NCBI GenBank assembly: GCA_903840165.1
Contig: CAIMEY010000053.1
Location: 1-64,000, forward strand
From: an uncultured Myxococcales bacterium
GTDB taxonomy: Bacteria > Myxococcota_A > UBA9042
Length of the DNA: 64,000 nucleotides
Reading direction: 5' to 3'
The notes under the pieces were generated by a model. That model saw nothing but the letters and a program-made list of their open reading frames with translations, made no database searches and was not told the origin of the DNA. Below are positions 18,718-28,195 of this stretch, piece by piece; the stretch's first letter is position 1, and the number at the start of each line of letters is the position of its first letter. The position numbers and the translations under genes are program-made.

Positions 18718-19863
18718 CTAAGGCCCAACCTGCTCCGGCAGCCACTGCGTCTGCCGCTGCCGGCCGGTCATGCGGTAGTCATAGAGCCCGGTCTCCGTGT
18801 CGAAGATCGCCCGCCAACGCCTTGGATCTTCAGGGAGAACGCGCAGGTCCAGGCTCAGGGTCGGCAGACCGCAAGCGTGCAATAGCGCCGCGTGCAGACT
18901 GCGCAGAGACCCCACATCGCCAGGGACCGTGGGCGGCTCAGGCAAATCCATGACATCACAGGAAAAAAGCCAGTGATGGTTGGGCTCAGCATACCAGCGC
19001 GCGGCTGTGGGCGTAAGCCCGGCGGCCAGCAGGACTGCGCTGAAATTTTGATATTGCTCTGTGATTTCCTTGGGATAGTTCCGTGTCGGCAGGGTCAACG
19101 GCAGCACGGCCGAGGCTGCCAAGCACACGTCGACCTGCCCTTGGCCGGGTGCAAAACCGTCGGTGTGTGCCACCAGCAAGGCTTGAATTGCATTGGGCAA
19201 CTGCACGGCACCGACCGGCTCGGCCGGCCCTAGGCTGACGCGCTCAGTCCACGCCCCAGCCTCGGCCTTTAGCACCGTCCAACGCGGCGCTTGCGGATCG
19301 CGGCGGTCGACGCGCCGAGCCCACGGGCCTCCAGGCCAATCTACAGCCGTAGCATCCGCAGGCAAAGTCGCTGTCGGATCAATCGATTGCGGGAGTGCGT
19401 CCACCCGAGTCGCAGCCGCCGGCGGCGCAAGCACCCAAGCCTGTTGCTGATCATCAAGCCAGCCGATCCGACCCGGACCGAGAAACCGCGCCTGAGCCCC
19501 AACACCCACGCCAACGAGCTGAGGCGAAGGATCATCTGGCAGCAAAGTCATACAGTTCCAAGTCGGTTCGGTGCTGTCCTGCGCCAGCTCCAGGTACATC
19601 AGGGTCCTGCCCGGTCCAGCCATCAAATTGCGCCGCTGCGCCCCCGGCAATTCGAAGCAAAGCCAACCTTGTTCAAGGGTTTGGGTCAGCGCATCGGTTG
19701 GCAAAACCTCGCCAGGCCCCACCGTGCCGCGGCTGTGGGGCCGAATCGGCACGTGCACCACCGGCGGCCGCACCTTGGCCGGCTTGGGCACCGGGCGGCA
19801 GGCGAGAAGGCCCAGCAAACACCCGAATACGATTTGGTAAAGCCGGCGATTCACGCGGACCAA
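18718..19863 (-). CDS. Hypothetical lipoprotein
   Basis: I do not recognise this 381-residue protein. The most likely start is a TTG at 19863, which has GGAGG 6 nt upstream and gives a compact signal with Arg at residues 3, 5 and 6 followed by lipobox LLAC. Beyond that come a Pro/Val linker and a mixed alpha/beta sequence without internal repeats; isolated Cys at several places and Trp-rich stretches suggest a folded extracytoplasmic domain, possibly beta-rich. The ATG at 19908 is an alternative start. It ends 12 bp from the convergent xthA gene. Its function is unknown. Confidence 0.6.
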   Translation of the reverse strand: MVRVNRRLYQIVFGCLLGLLACRPVPKPAKVRPPVVHVPIRPHSRGTVGPGEVLPTDALTQTLEQGWLCFELPGAQRRNLMAGPGRTLMYLELAQDSTEPTWNCMTLLPDDPSPQLVGVGVGAQARFLGPGRIGWLDDQQQAWVLAPPAAATRVDALPQSIDPTATLPADATAVDWPGGPWARRVDRRDPQAPRWTVLKAEAGAWTERVSLGPAEPVGAVQLPNAIQALLVAHTDGFAPGQGQVDVCLAASAVLPLTLPTRNYPKEITEQYQNFSAVLLAAGLTPTAARWYAEPNHHWLFSCDVMDLPEPPTVPGDVGSLRSLHAALLHACGLPTLSLDLRVLPEDPRRWRAIFDTETGLYDYRMTGRQRQTQWLPEQVGP

Positions 19864-20081
19864 GGCAGGCCTCCAGGCGTCTAGCGCCCCCGGCAGTGTG
19901 ATCAGCATCGCTGCGCGCGGCAAGATTTGGCGGCACACACCGATTTTGTGCGGTTCTGGCGTTGGCCGACTGGATCCCCCTTGCGCCCCGGGTGCGATCT
20001 GCGGTTGCCTATGAATCTGCAGGGCCCTTGAGCCGTCCTGCCAATGCCACGCCAATGCCGCGTTCGGTCTGGGAGTTATCG

Positions 20082-21137
20082 ATGGTCGCTGCCGTTCTAA
20101 GAGTCCGAATTGCTTGTCTGTTCGCGTGCTTAGCCCTGCCCGCGCAGGCCTGGGCCATCGCCAATCAGCCCTTGCACTGGAGTCGCGCTGCGGTCGCCGA
20201 TGACGATCAGGCGGTGGAGCACCTGACGCTGAGGGCCTTGAGCAGCGGCGGCCAGGAGACCTTCATTCGCATCCAGATGGCCAACGCCGGCATGAAACAT
20301 GGCGAATTGGAAGTGACTTTTCGCCAGGAAGCCAAGGATGGCACCTATTACGCCCAAGACAAGTTCGAACGCGGCAAATATACGGTGTTTTCTGACCACT
20401 TCGGCATCAAGGCGGGCAACCATGTCCTAGAAGTAAAGAATAATCAGCTAGTTGGCCAGCTCCAGTTTGCCTCAGGCCTAACCGTGTCCTTTGCGTTGCA
20501 GCCGCAGGTCGGCACGATCACGGCGGTGGATCGCGGCGGTGACGGCTACATTTGGCGTGAACTGCTTGTGCCGATGGGGAAATTGACGGTCAATGCCGCC
20601 GAGATGACGGGGCGCACCCTGATCGATCACCACGCGACCGGCTTTGCCCTGCACGACATTTCCGTGGCCACGGCGCACCGCACCTACGATCGCAGCGTGC
20701 GCCTGCGCAGCCTGCACCCCGGTAGCTATATGTTGATAGATTACAGTGTGTTGCCGGACGACCGCGGGCACAAACCGCTTGGTTTTATCGTCATTTCCAG
20801 CAAGGGCAAAACTGTTGCGGCCGAAGTGGTCAAAGAGACGCGGGAAAACGAGCAAATCGACGGCAAAATCAACTACCAAGTGCCCTGGCAGATCACGGTG
20901 CTGGGCAAACGCGGCGATGCCAGAACGGCGATTCGCCTAACCGCGGAAAAACAAACAGAACGCGAGGACGATTTGGCCGGCCTCGGTTGGATGGCGCGCA
21001 AGGCGGTCGGCATGCTGTTCCATCCAATCACGTACACGCTCAAAGGCACTGCAAACGCTGAGTTACAGGTCACTCCGGCCGAAGAAGCCATCACCCTGGA
21101 CGCAAGCGTCAAGTACCAGTATTCGCAGGTGCGCTGA
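20082..21137 (+). CDS. Exported beta-rich protein, possibly calycin-like
   Basis: This 351-residue protein starts at the ATG at 20082 with GGAG 7 nt upstream. It has a clear signal peptide (residues 1-25, ending AQAWA). The mature part is rich in short strands and contains several segments of the type LQFASGLTVSFALQPQVG and GFALHDISVATAHRT, which recall the double-barrel SVF1/AttH calycin proteins that bind lipids. That match is by feel, not proven. It overlaps the following MBL-hydrolase gene by one base (TGATG), so the two are probably translationally coupled. A role in handling lipid or cell-envelope molecules is a guess. Confidence 0.6.
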   Translation: MVAAVLRVRIACLFACLALPAQAWAIANQPLHWSRAAVADDDQAVEHLTLRALSSGGQETFIRIQMANAGMKHGELEVTFRQEAKDGTYYAQDKFERGKYTVFSDHFGIKAGNHVLEVKNNQLVGQLQFASGLTVSFALQPQVGTITAVDRGGDGYIWRELLVPMGKLTVNAAEMTGRTLIDHHATGFALHDISVATAHRTYDRSVRLRSLHPGSYMLIDYSVLPDDRGHKPLGFIVISSKGKTVAAEVVKETRENEQIDGKINYQVPWQITVLGKRGDARTAIRLTAEKQTEREDDLAGLGWMARKAVGMLFHPITYTLKGTANAELQVTPAEEAITLDASVKYQYSQVR

Positions 21138-22033
21138 TGGGCAGCCGTTGGTGGCGGCGCTGGACAATGTCCATTGATCCGCAGCTTTATCACGGTTGCC
21201 TGCCCTCCACCCTGCCTATAGACGCAGCTGCGACACGGCTGCAATGGCTGGGCACGGCTGGCTTTCGGATTGTCCATGATGACAAGCACTTCTGGCTCGA
21301 TCCCCACCTGTCACGCCACTCGCCGCGGCAATTGCTTACAGGGGCAATTGCGCCTGAACTAGCTAAAATTGTAGAACATGTGGACGCTGCCCACGGTGTG
21401 GCGGTAGGCCATAGCCATTTCGACCACGCCTTGGACGCGCCCGCGATCGCGCAACTGCATGGATGTCCAGTCTTTGGCAGCGAGGACACCCTGAACTGGT
21501 GCCGTGGCTATGGCCTCCCTGAATCGCAACTGCGCCTTTTGCAAGGCAATGGTCCGGCGCATCAGGTCGGTCCCTTCACGCTGAGTGCCATCCCGTCCCT
21601 GCATTCCCCGCTTTTTGCTGGGCAAATTCCGTTCCCTGGCCGGATCGAGCGGCCACTCACGGCGCCGGCCCCCATGCGCAACTGGCGCGTGGGTGAGACC
21701 CTGGTGATCAAGCTGCAGACGCCGCGGGTGAGCATCCTTCATGTTGGCAGCGCGGCGCTGATTGACGCGGAGTTACAAGGTGTTCAGGCTGACGTGGTCC
21801 TGGCCTGTACGATCGGCCGCCACGCGACGCCGGGCTTTGTGCCGCGCCTGCTGGACGCGCTGCGCCCCAAGCTCGTCATTCCCTGCCATTGGGACCAGTT
21901 TTGGCGGCCCCTGACGGCCCCAGTCAGGCAGATTCCTGGCAATGATCTCCAAGGGTTCATCGACGAAGTGCGCCGCCATCCGACCGCCCCTGAGCTCAGG
22001 GTGCTACCCCTACTGGGCTGGACCAGTCTTTAG
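21137..22033 (+). CDS. MBL-fold metallo-hydrolase
   Basis: This 298-residue protein has the metallo-beta-lactamase fold. Its metal motif is GHSHFDHALD (HxHxDH), preceded by TAGFRIVHDDKHFWLDPHLS and followed by the later metal ligands in LHVGSAA and VIPCHWDQFW. This layout fits the UlaG/NAPE-PLD-like branch, which includes phospholipase-D-type enzymes. No signal peptide is seen, so it is likely cytoplasmic. The start codon overlaps the stop of the exported protein gene upstream. NAPE-PLD-like activity would make biological sense beside a lipid-binding candidate, but this is inference. Confidence 0.8.
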   Translation: MGSRWWRRWTMSIDPQLYHGCLPSTLPIDAAATRLQWLGTAGFRIVHDDKHFWLDPHLSRHSPRQLLTGAIAPELAKIVEHVDAAHGVAVGHSHFDHALDAPAIAQLHGCPVFGSEDTLNWCRGYGLPESQLRLLQGNGPAHQVGPFTLSAIPSLHSPLFAGQIPFPGRIERPLTAPAPMRNWRVGETLVIKLQTPRVSILHVGSAALIDAELQGVQADVVLACTIGRHATPGFVPRLLDALRPKLVIPCHWDQFWRPLTAPVRQIPGNDLQGFIDEVRRHPTAPELRVLPLLGWTSL

Positions 22034-22160
22034 GCGTAATAGCTAAGAAGTAAAATGATATTGAAGTGTTATTCCTACGGACGCCTAGGCCCGTTGCAAA
22101 ACGCCCCAGAGCGCGCCACCCTGCCGGCCGCGGGCTAGTGCCTGCATTGCGATAGCTGCC

Positions 22161-23171
22161 ATGACCGAGACCAGCGAAAACCAACTCGTCCTTGCCTCGC
22201 CCCTGCAATGCGCCGCGCGCTGGCGGCTGCACCATCAGGTCTGGGGCAATGGCTATCCTCTTGAAATGTATTTGAAACGCGAGGAGTCCTTGTTCGAGGC
22301 CGATTTCTGCCGCACGGCCCAGCGCATGTGGCTTCTGTGCAAAGACAGCGAAATTCTCGCAAGTTGTGAGACCTATCGCATGACCATGGCGGCCATGGGC
22401 ACCCGCGGCATCGTGCAGGCCTTGCGCGGCGAAACCATCGCGTCGGTGGTGGTCGACCCGCGCCTGCGACGCCAAGGTTACGCCGGGCAACTGCTTCAAT
22501 TGCTTCTGGAACGCCTGCGCTTTGACGGGACCCATGTCGCGACGTTGTACTCCGATGTCGGCCCTAGCCTCTACCGCCAAGCTGGCTTCCTGCTTCATCC
22601 GGCGCGCGAGTCGACCCGCGCAGTGCAGGGTCAATCCTGGCCCAACCATGCAGAAGAACTTGGTATTGGCGATGTAGCCAATGTGCTGGCCAACGAATCC
22701 GAGCAGGTTCAGGCCTGGCTTGGCTTCGCGCCCACCCTGGCTGTGGCCGAAGTTGCTTGCGCCGAACGCGTTGCGTGGTTTCATCAGCGGTCGCAGTTCC
22801 GCGCTTGGGCCCGAGGCACCCCCGCCCCTCAAGTCGTTGGTGCCCAAGGTCCTGATGGCGGTTACTGTTTGTGGACGGCGGACAGCGTCAACCCCAAGGT
22901 GCACATCCTGGTCTGGAGGCCGATTTCCGCCCGGGACGCAGCCATTCTGACCGAGGCAGCGCTGGCCCACGGCAGCGAACTAGGCCTAGCGGAAGTGATT
23001 TGGTGGGACGCGGACCGCGATACCGGTATCGATCCCTATCGGCAACCGCAGTTACAGCCTCAAGGGGCGGTCGGACGGGCACGTGCGGAGTCGCTGCCGA
23101 TGCTTGCCTGGCTGGATTCCTCACCATTTCCGCTGCTTTGGGCGGGCATTGAGCGCGCGGGCTGGGCTTAG
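22161..23171 (+). CDS. GNAT-family N-acetyltransferase
   Basis: This 336-residue protein carries the GNAT acetyl-CoA motif in its first half: SVVVDPRLRRQGYAGQLLQLLLERL, with the R/Q-x-x-G-x-G/A loop, and then YRQAGFLLHP. The N-terminal part (LASCETYRM) and the long C-terminal half resemble the fungal LYC1-type lysine acetyltransferase group, but that likeness is only an impression. It is cytoplasmic, with no signal or membrane segment. The ATG has no obvious ribosome site. The gene follows the MBL gene by 127 bp. The acetylated substrate is unknown. Confidence 0.75.
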   Translation: MTETSENQLVLASPLQCAARWRLHHQVWGNGYPLEMYLKREESLFEADFCRTAQRMWLLCKDSEILASCETYRMTMAAMGTRGIVQALRGETIASVVVDPRLRRQGYAGQLLQLLLERLRFDGTHVATLYSDVGPSLYRQAGFLLHPARESTRAVQGQSWPNHAEELGIGDVANVLANESEQVQAWLGFAPTLAVAEVACAERVAWFHQRSQFRAWARGTPAPQVVGAQGPDGGYCLWTADSVNPKVHILVWRPISARDAAILTEAALAHGSELGLAEVIWWDADRDTGIDPYRQPQLQPQGAVGRARAESLPMLAWLDSSPFPLLWAGIERAGWA

Positions 23172-23402
23172 GGTCCGGCAGCACCGACCGAGCCAAGCCA
23201 AGCTGATTTGGCGCAGATCACCGATTCATTCTTTAAGAATGCTAACTTATGAACTATTTCCAATGGGCCGCCGTGTGCGATACGTCCAGCCGAATTCATG
23301 GCGTTGCGCATGACCGCCGAGTCTTCTAGCACGGTTGCCAAGAGGTCCAGGGATTGCCATGCTTGGCGCGAAGGGTACCCTTTGCCCCGCCATGAGATTG
23401 CC

Positions 23403-25007
23403 GTGCGTTTACTCGTTGTTTGCTCTCCTGCTACCCCAGCCTGGTGTAGATTTGCGTTTTTGGCTTCGCTGGCGGCCGTGCTGGCCAGTTGCGGCACCAA
23501 GACCATCGCCTGTCCAACCGGCTTTGTGGTCCAAGGCGATTTCTGCGTCTGCCCCACCGGACAACACGCTGAAAATACAGCCTTAGGCCCCTTGTGCCTC
23601 GCCGATAACCCCGGCGCTGGCGACGTCGTGGGCGATGCGACCAAGGACGCCGGCGGCACTCAGGACACGCCCGCGTTGGACAATGGCGGTGGTGATACGG
23701 ACAGCAATCCCCCTGACGATACAGGTGAAATTGCGCAGACAGACGGCGGCAATGTCGACACGGGGCCTGTGGACACCGGTAAGACCGACCTTGGTCCCCT
23801 CGATACCGGCAATAGCACCCTGGTAGGCGGAGCCTGCGTCGACGATCTCGATTGTTTATCAGGCCTTTCCTGCTACTCTTGGTTCAAAGGCTACTGCACG
23901 GGCACCAACTGCGATGCTGGTACGGTTTGCCCGGGCGCATCGACCTGCTGGCAAGTGGATGCATCTACTCACCTTTGCATCGCCCAGTGCAATGGCGACA
24001 GCGATTGTCGCACTGCGGACGGCTACGGCTGCAAGCGCTTGACCCAGACATTTGACAGCATTGACGCCAACTTGTGTCTGCCCGGCGGCAAGGCGACGGT
24101 GGGCCAAGCCTGCACCAAGGCCCTCGATTGCAGCGGCAGCGGCACCTGCCTGACCGATATGCCAGGCGGCTACTGCGCCCGCGTGGGCTGTGGGGCCAGC
24201 GATGCCTGCGACGCCGGCAGTGCCTGCGTGCTACGCAACGGAAAGCCCATCTGTTTGCTCAGTTGCACAGCAGACAGCCAGTGCCAGATTCCCAGCAAGG
24301 ACGCGCGCAAATGCGTGGCCAAGACGGACCTGACCAAGAAAGCCGTTCAAGTATGCTTAGATTCGACGAAATCTTCACCTGTTGGTTCACCTTGCATCAA
24401 TGATCTCGATTGTGATTCTAAGGTTTGCACCCTTTATGCCAAGGGCACGTGCAAGAGCGGCGGCGCAGCCTGCATGGGCGATGCGGACTGCGGCGTCAAT
24501 GGGCCCTGCGTAGCCGATCCTGCTGCAGAAAAGGGCACTTGTAGCGCCCCCTGCGCGACGGACAAGGCCTGCCCCGCTGGCGGCACCTGCATTCCTGGCA
24601 GCGCCGACGCCTTCTCCGGCACCTGTGAACCCGCCTGCAAAGGCCCAGGCGACGATGCCAGTTGTGGCGGCGTCCCCGGCCTATTGTGCTTGTACGGCAA
24701 GCCCTTACCACCGCCCAATGGCACCGCCACGCCGACCTACGCTTGCGCCGCTCAACCCCTCGGTGCGGCCGGGGCAGCGTGCGCTACCAGTAGCGATTGT
24801 ACCAACAAAGACTGCTACTTAAACGGCCCCGCCACCGCTGGGTATTGCACGGGCAGTTGCGGAGCCGGCAAGCCCTGCCCCTTTGGCACCCTCTGCGTCT
24901 CGAGCGGCGTTTCCCAATGCTTACGCATGTGTAGCGGCGATTACGACTGCCCCAATCAGATGGCGTGCAAGGCCGTCGCCGGGTCCGCCAACAAAGTCTG
25001 CTTGTAG
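23403..25007 (+). CDS. Cys-rich extracellular lipoprotein
   Basis: This protein of about 534 residues begins most plausibly at a GTG giving a signal with lipobox LASC (Cys near residue 30); the ribosome site is weak and other starts upstream are possible. A TACPTGFVV-type EGF-like opening and an Asp/Gly/Thr-rich linker precede at least six Cys-rich modules with patterns such as CVDDLDCLSGLSC, CNGDSDCR and CINDLDCDSKVC. It resembles the lipoprotein at 1633-2847 in module type. A run of 13 C lies 17 bp past the stop. It is convergent with another Cys-rich gene. Secreted or surface role; function unknown. Confidence 0.72.
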   Translation: MRLLVVCSPATPAWCRFAFLASLAAVLASCGTKTIACPTGFVVQGDFCVCPTGQHAENTALGPLCLADNPGAGDVVGDATKDAGGTQDTPALDNGGGDTDSNPPDDTGEIAQTDGGNVDTGPVDTGKTDLGPLDTGNSTLVGGACVDDLDCLSGLSCYSWFKGYCTGTNCDAGTVCPGASTCWQVDASTHLCIAQCNGDSDCRTADGYGCKRLTQTFDSIDANLCLPGGKATVGQACTKALDCSGSGTCLTDMPGGYCARVGCGASDACDAGSACVLRNGKPICLLSCTADSQCQIPSKDARKCVAKTDLTKKAVQVCLDSTKSSPVGSPCINDLDCDSKVCTLYAKGTCKSGGAACMGDADCGVNGPCVADPAAEKGTCSAPCATDKACPAGGTCIPGSADAFSGTCEPACKGPGDDASCGGVPGLLCLYGKPLPPPNGTATPTYACAAQPLGAAGAACATSSDCTNKDCYLNGPATAGYCTGSCGAGKPCPFGTLCVSSGVSQCLRMCSGDYDCPNQMACKAVAGSANKVCL

Positions 25008-25024
25008 TATCGGTGGACTCTGCG

Positions 25025-25037
25025 CCCCCCCCCCCCC
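25025..25037. repeat. Homopolymer tract of 13 C
   Basis: Thirteen consecutive C lie between two convergent Cys-rich lipoprotein genes. On the sense strand of the left gene this is a poly-C just past the stop, as at 1589-1600 for the lipoprotein gene there. Confidence 0.9.
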
Positions 25038-25094
25038 AGAAACTAGAAGCAAGCGCTGTACCTTATTCCCAAATGGAACTGCGGGGTTGAGATA

Positions 25095-27035
25095 CTAGCC
25101 GCCTTGGTGAACACATCCCAGAACTGGCGAGCAACTGTCGACGGTCTTGGGGTTCTTGTCATCGCAGTTGACGGTTTTGCCTGAGCAAACGCCATTCTTG
25201 CACGCATCGGCTTCTGTGCACGCATTGCCGTCGTCGCAGACCACGCCAGAGGCGAATTCGCTGTGCGTGCATTGGTTGGTCGCGACGTCGCAGCTATCGC
25301 CGGTGCAAGGGTTCTGGTCGTCACAAATTATTGATATTCCGATACATTGACCTGCCACGCACTGGTCGTTCTGGGTGCAGGAGGCGCCGTCGTCACAGGG
25401 CCCTTGGGTCAGGGCGATGACTGAGGTCTTGCCCGTTGTCAGATCGCATTGATTTTGATGGCAATTACCAGGCGGGGCCATGATGGCAATGAGGCTCTCG
25501 CCCGCGCACTGGCCGCCCATGCATACGTCGCCTGCCGTGCAAAGCAAGCCGTCATCGCAGGCACCGCCGTCAGCAACTACCTTGAAAACACAGCCGATTT
25601 TGGCTTCACAACTGTCGATCGTGCACGGCTTGCCGTCCGAGCAGGTCGGCGTCGGACCGGCCGCGCAAAGGCCGCCGCTGGCACAAATGTCGCTGCCGGA
25701 ACACAGATTGCCGTCTTCGCAGGGCAGACCCGGCTGGGCCATGTGAATGCAACCATTTAATTTGTCACAAGAATCGTTGGTACAGGGATTGGCATCGTCG
25801 CAACTCAGGGTGCCGGTGCCCAAGCAGATGCCGCCGCTACAGTGGTCTTGGGCGGTGCAACCATCGCCGTCGTCACAGGAATTGCCGTCCTGATTGACCA
25901 AGACGCACTGGCCGTTGGCCGCACAGGTGCCTGCAACGCAGGGCAAACTTTCGCCAAGACAAGCAAGGGTGCCGAGGCATTGCCCCAAGGCATCGCACGC
26001 ATCGCCCTTGGTGCAGGCCAGGCCGTCGTCACAAGGGCGACCGAGGGGTAATCCGTTGCAATTGGTCGGCAACTCACCGACCACCTCAACTTGCAAAGCG
26101 TTGGTGTCCTGACCGTCAAGGGCCACAAAGAGGGGCCAGCTACCCGCTTGGCTGGGCGCACGCACCGTCACAACCCACGGCGTCCAGGACAGGATTTCCG
26201 CCTTCTGGGCCCCAAACTGGGTAGGCGCCGAATCATTGCCCAAATTAGCCGTAATCACAGTCACATCTGCACCCGGCGCCACGGGCGATTCGCTCACGGC
26301 GACCAGCATGGGCGCGGCAGAGGACTGCACCGTTGAGTCCGTATTGGCCAGCAAGGAACCAAAAAACGTCTTGGTTTCAAGGGTTAATGCGGCCATTGGG
26401 TCAACGCTGCCAGCGATCCCATCGGCCGAAGTGGGCGGATGGCCTAGTAGATCCGCCGCCGCCGCCGGCCCCCGGGCTTGCAATACCCAGGCCCCGGGCT
26501 TGACCGGTTGAGCGTCGGACCCAAGCATAAACTCAAAGATCGCATGGGGTTTACTCTGACCCGGCGACGAGCCAAAGGCCGTTGCGGCCTGCACTGCGGC
26601 GAACGCCTGGCCACCGAGCCAAGCCTGACCGTGACCGTCGCCAAAGATGCGAACCTGCCAATGTTGCGTGCCGCCGCCGGTGGAAAACACCAGCATTGCG
26701 AACATGTTGGCGGCCAACGGCTGGTCGCTGCGCACCTGCCAGTCTAGGAGTAGATGCAGACGGTCCCCTTCCAAACGCAGGAAAAGACGACTGTCTTGCC
26801 CTTGGGCACCAGGCTGGCAGGACCACTCGCGCGGAGAAAAGGCGGCGTCGACCACCGAGCTACCGCCGCCGGGATCGCAGAAGCTGCTGGAATCACTAAC
26901 TTCTTCGGCACTCAGGGAGGCTGCATCGGCGCTCGGATCGGTAGCCGCAGCGCTGGCGGTAGCCGCCGACTGGCACCCGCAAAGGCTCAGCACGATGGCA
27001 ACGCAAGTTAGCGTATAGCCTGAGTAAGCATCCAA
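25095..27035 (-). CDS. Cys-rich lipoprotein with CDDGxxCT repeats
   Basis: This 646-residue protein most likely starts at a TTG with GAGG 6 nt upstream, giving a short signal and lipobox LCGC. Residues up to about 290 form a beta-rich domain without many Cys; about 290-370 resembles an Ig-like/IPT domain (VTVITANLGND, WTPWVVTVRAPSQ). The rest holds about 10 repeats of the type CDDGxxCTxxDxCxxGxCxG alternating with CDDxNPCTxDSC, like the Dictyostelium-type Cys-rich repeat often seen in Myxococcota. The Asp-rich loops could bind calcium, but this is unproven. The protein is probably surface-attached. It is convergent with the lipoprotein at 23403. Confidence 0.75.
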   Translation of the reverse strand: MDAYSGYTLTCVAIVLSLCGCQSAATASAAATDPSADAASLSAEEVSDSSSFCDPGGGSSVVDAAFSPREWSCQPGAQGQDSRLFLRLEGDRLHLLLDWQVRSDQPLAANMFAMLVFSTGGGTQHWQVRIFGDGHGQAWLGGQAFAAVQAATAFGSSPGQSKPHAIFEFMLGSDAQPVKPGAWVLQARGPAAAADLLGHPPTSADGIAGSVDPMAALTLETKTFFGSLLANTDSTVQSSAAPMLVAVSESPVAPGADVTVITANLGNDSAPTQFGAQKAEILSWTPWVVTVRAPSQAGSWPLFVALDGQDTNALQVEVVGELPTNCNGLPLGRPCDDGLACTKGDACDALGQCLGTLACLGESLPCVAGTCAANGQCVLVNQDGNSCDDGDGCTAQDHCSGGICLGTGTLSCDDANPCTNDSCDKLNGCIHMAQPGLPCEDGNLCSGSDICASGGLCAAGPTPTCSDGKPCTIDSCEAKIGCVFKVVADGGACDDGLLCTAGDVCMGGQCAGESLIAIMAPPGNCHQNQCDLTTGKTSVIALTQGPCDDGASCTQNDQCVAGQCIGISIICDDQNPCTGDSCDVATNQCTHSEFASGVVCDDGNACTEADACKNGVCSGKTVNCDDKNPKTVDSCSPVLGCVHQGG

Positions 27036-27203
27036 CGACGGCCTCGTGTGCGCCTCGGGTACCTGGGCAGAAGGGAGAACCTGGTTTGCGGCGATGCTGC
27101 GGTGGGGCTCCGCGCGATGGGGCTGCCGAGGATTGTGCCTGACTCGCAGCGAATTGCCAGCGCAGGACCAGCAAGAAAGCAACAAGGCAAGCAATTTGGC
27201 GGA

Positions 27204-28118
27204 CTACGCCACCGGCAGGCAGGACTGTACCCTCGCCGCCTGGAAGTAGCGGCTGGGTAGCAAGTGGTCGAGTTCCGCGGCAATGGTCGCCGAGGCCTGC
27301 ACCAAGCGTGGCAGGTCGACGCCGGTGTCAAAGCCCATGCCGTGCAGAGCGAAAATCAAGTCTTCTGTCGCGAGGTTGCCGCTGGCTCCGGGCGCGTACG
27401 GACAGCCACCTAGGCCGCCGGCCGAGCTGTCGAACACCCGCACGCCAGCTTCGAGGCCCATCAGCACATTGGCCAAGGCTGTGCCGCGTGTATCATGGAA
27501 ATGCATAGCGATTTGATCGATGGGCAGGCGATCTTCGGCGGCTGCAAGCCAGCGGCGGACGTCCCCAGGCGTCGCAAGGCCGATGGTGTCGCCGATACTG
27601 ACCTCGCGGCAGCCCATGGCCAACAGGGCCTCGGCCACAGCAATCCCCTGTTCTGCTGTGATTTTGCCTTCATAGGGACAGCCAAAGACCGTCGAGACGT
27701 AGCCGCGCACGGAGATGCCATTGGCCAAGGCCTCGGCGACCACAGGCCGGAACAATTCGAGCGATTGCTGCTGACTCATGCGAATGTTGTGGCGGACGAA
27801 TGTATCGCTAGCAGCTGTAAATACAGCGATTTCGCTTACACCGGCGGCGATGGCGCGCGTCAGCCCGCGGGCATTGGGCACCAAGGCGGAATAGCGAACG
27901 TTCGGGTCGCGGTGGAGCAGAGAAAAGACCTTCTCGGCATCCGCAAGCTGCGGAATTGCTTGAGGATGAACAAAGCTCGACACTTCGATTCGCCGCAGGC
28001 CCGCAGCAACCAAAGCCTCCACAAAGCGCACCTTGGTCGCCGTGGCCACGCGCACGCGCTCGTTTTGTAAGCCATCGCGGGGACCAACTTCAACAATTTC
28101 TACAAGTTGTGGTGCCAT
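27204..28118 (-). CDS. liuE: Hydroxymethylglutaryl-CoA lyase
   Basis: This 304-residue enzyme splits HMG-CoA into acetyl-CoA and acetoacetate, the last step of leucine breakdown. It shows the TIM-barrel opening VEVGPRDGLQNE (metal and substrate-binding Asp), SSFVHP, the HFHDTRG metal motif and the signature GGLGGCPYAPGASGN with the catalytic Cys. Length fits the bacterial family. It is the last gene of the minus-strand block that also encodes methylcrotonyl-CoA carboxylase and methylglutaconyl-CoA hydratase, starting 78 bp after the BCCP gene. GAGGG lies upstream of the ATG. Confidence 0.93.
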   Translation of the reverse strand: MAPQLVEIVEVGPRDGLQNERVRVATATKVRFVEALVAAGLRRIEVSSFVHPQAIPQLADAEKVFSLLHRDPNVRYSALVPNARGLTRAIAAGVSEIAVFTAASDTFVRHNIRMSQQQSLELFRPVVAEALANGISVRGYVSTVFGCPYEGKITAEQGIAVAEALLAMGCREVSIGDTIGLATPGDVRRWLAAAEDRLPIDQIAMHFHDTRGTALANVLMGLEAGVRVFDSSAGGLGGCPYAPGASGNLATEDLIFALHGMGFDTGVDLPRLVQASATIAAELDHLLPSRYFQAARVQSCLPVA

Positions 28119-28195
28119 CGTCGCCCTCGTGACCGTTGCACCGGCCCTGTTCCGCTCAGCGCGCCCAAGCCCTTTGGCTTCCGGGTGGCACTGGA

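Noticed and set aside
21996-22970. Long minus-strand open frame opposite the GNAT gene
   Set aside because: It lacks a ribosome site and recognisable domains, and lies entirely antisense to a well-supported acetyltransferase; open by GC bias.
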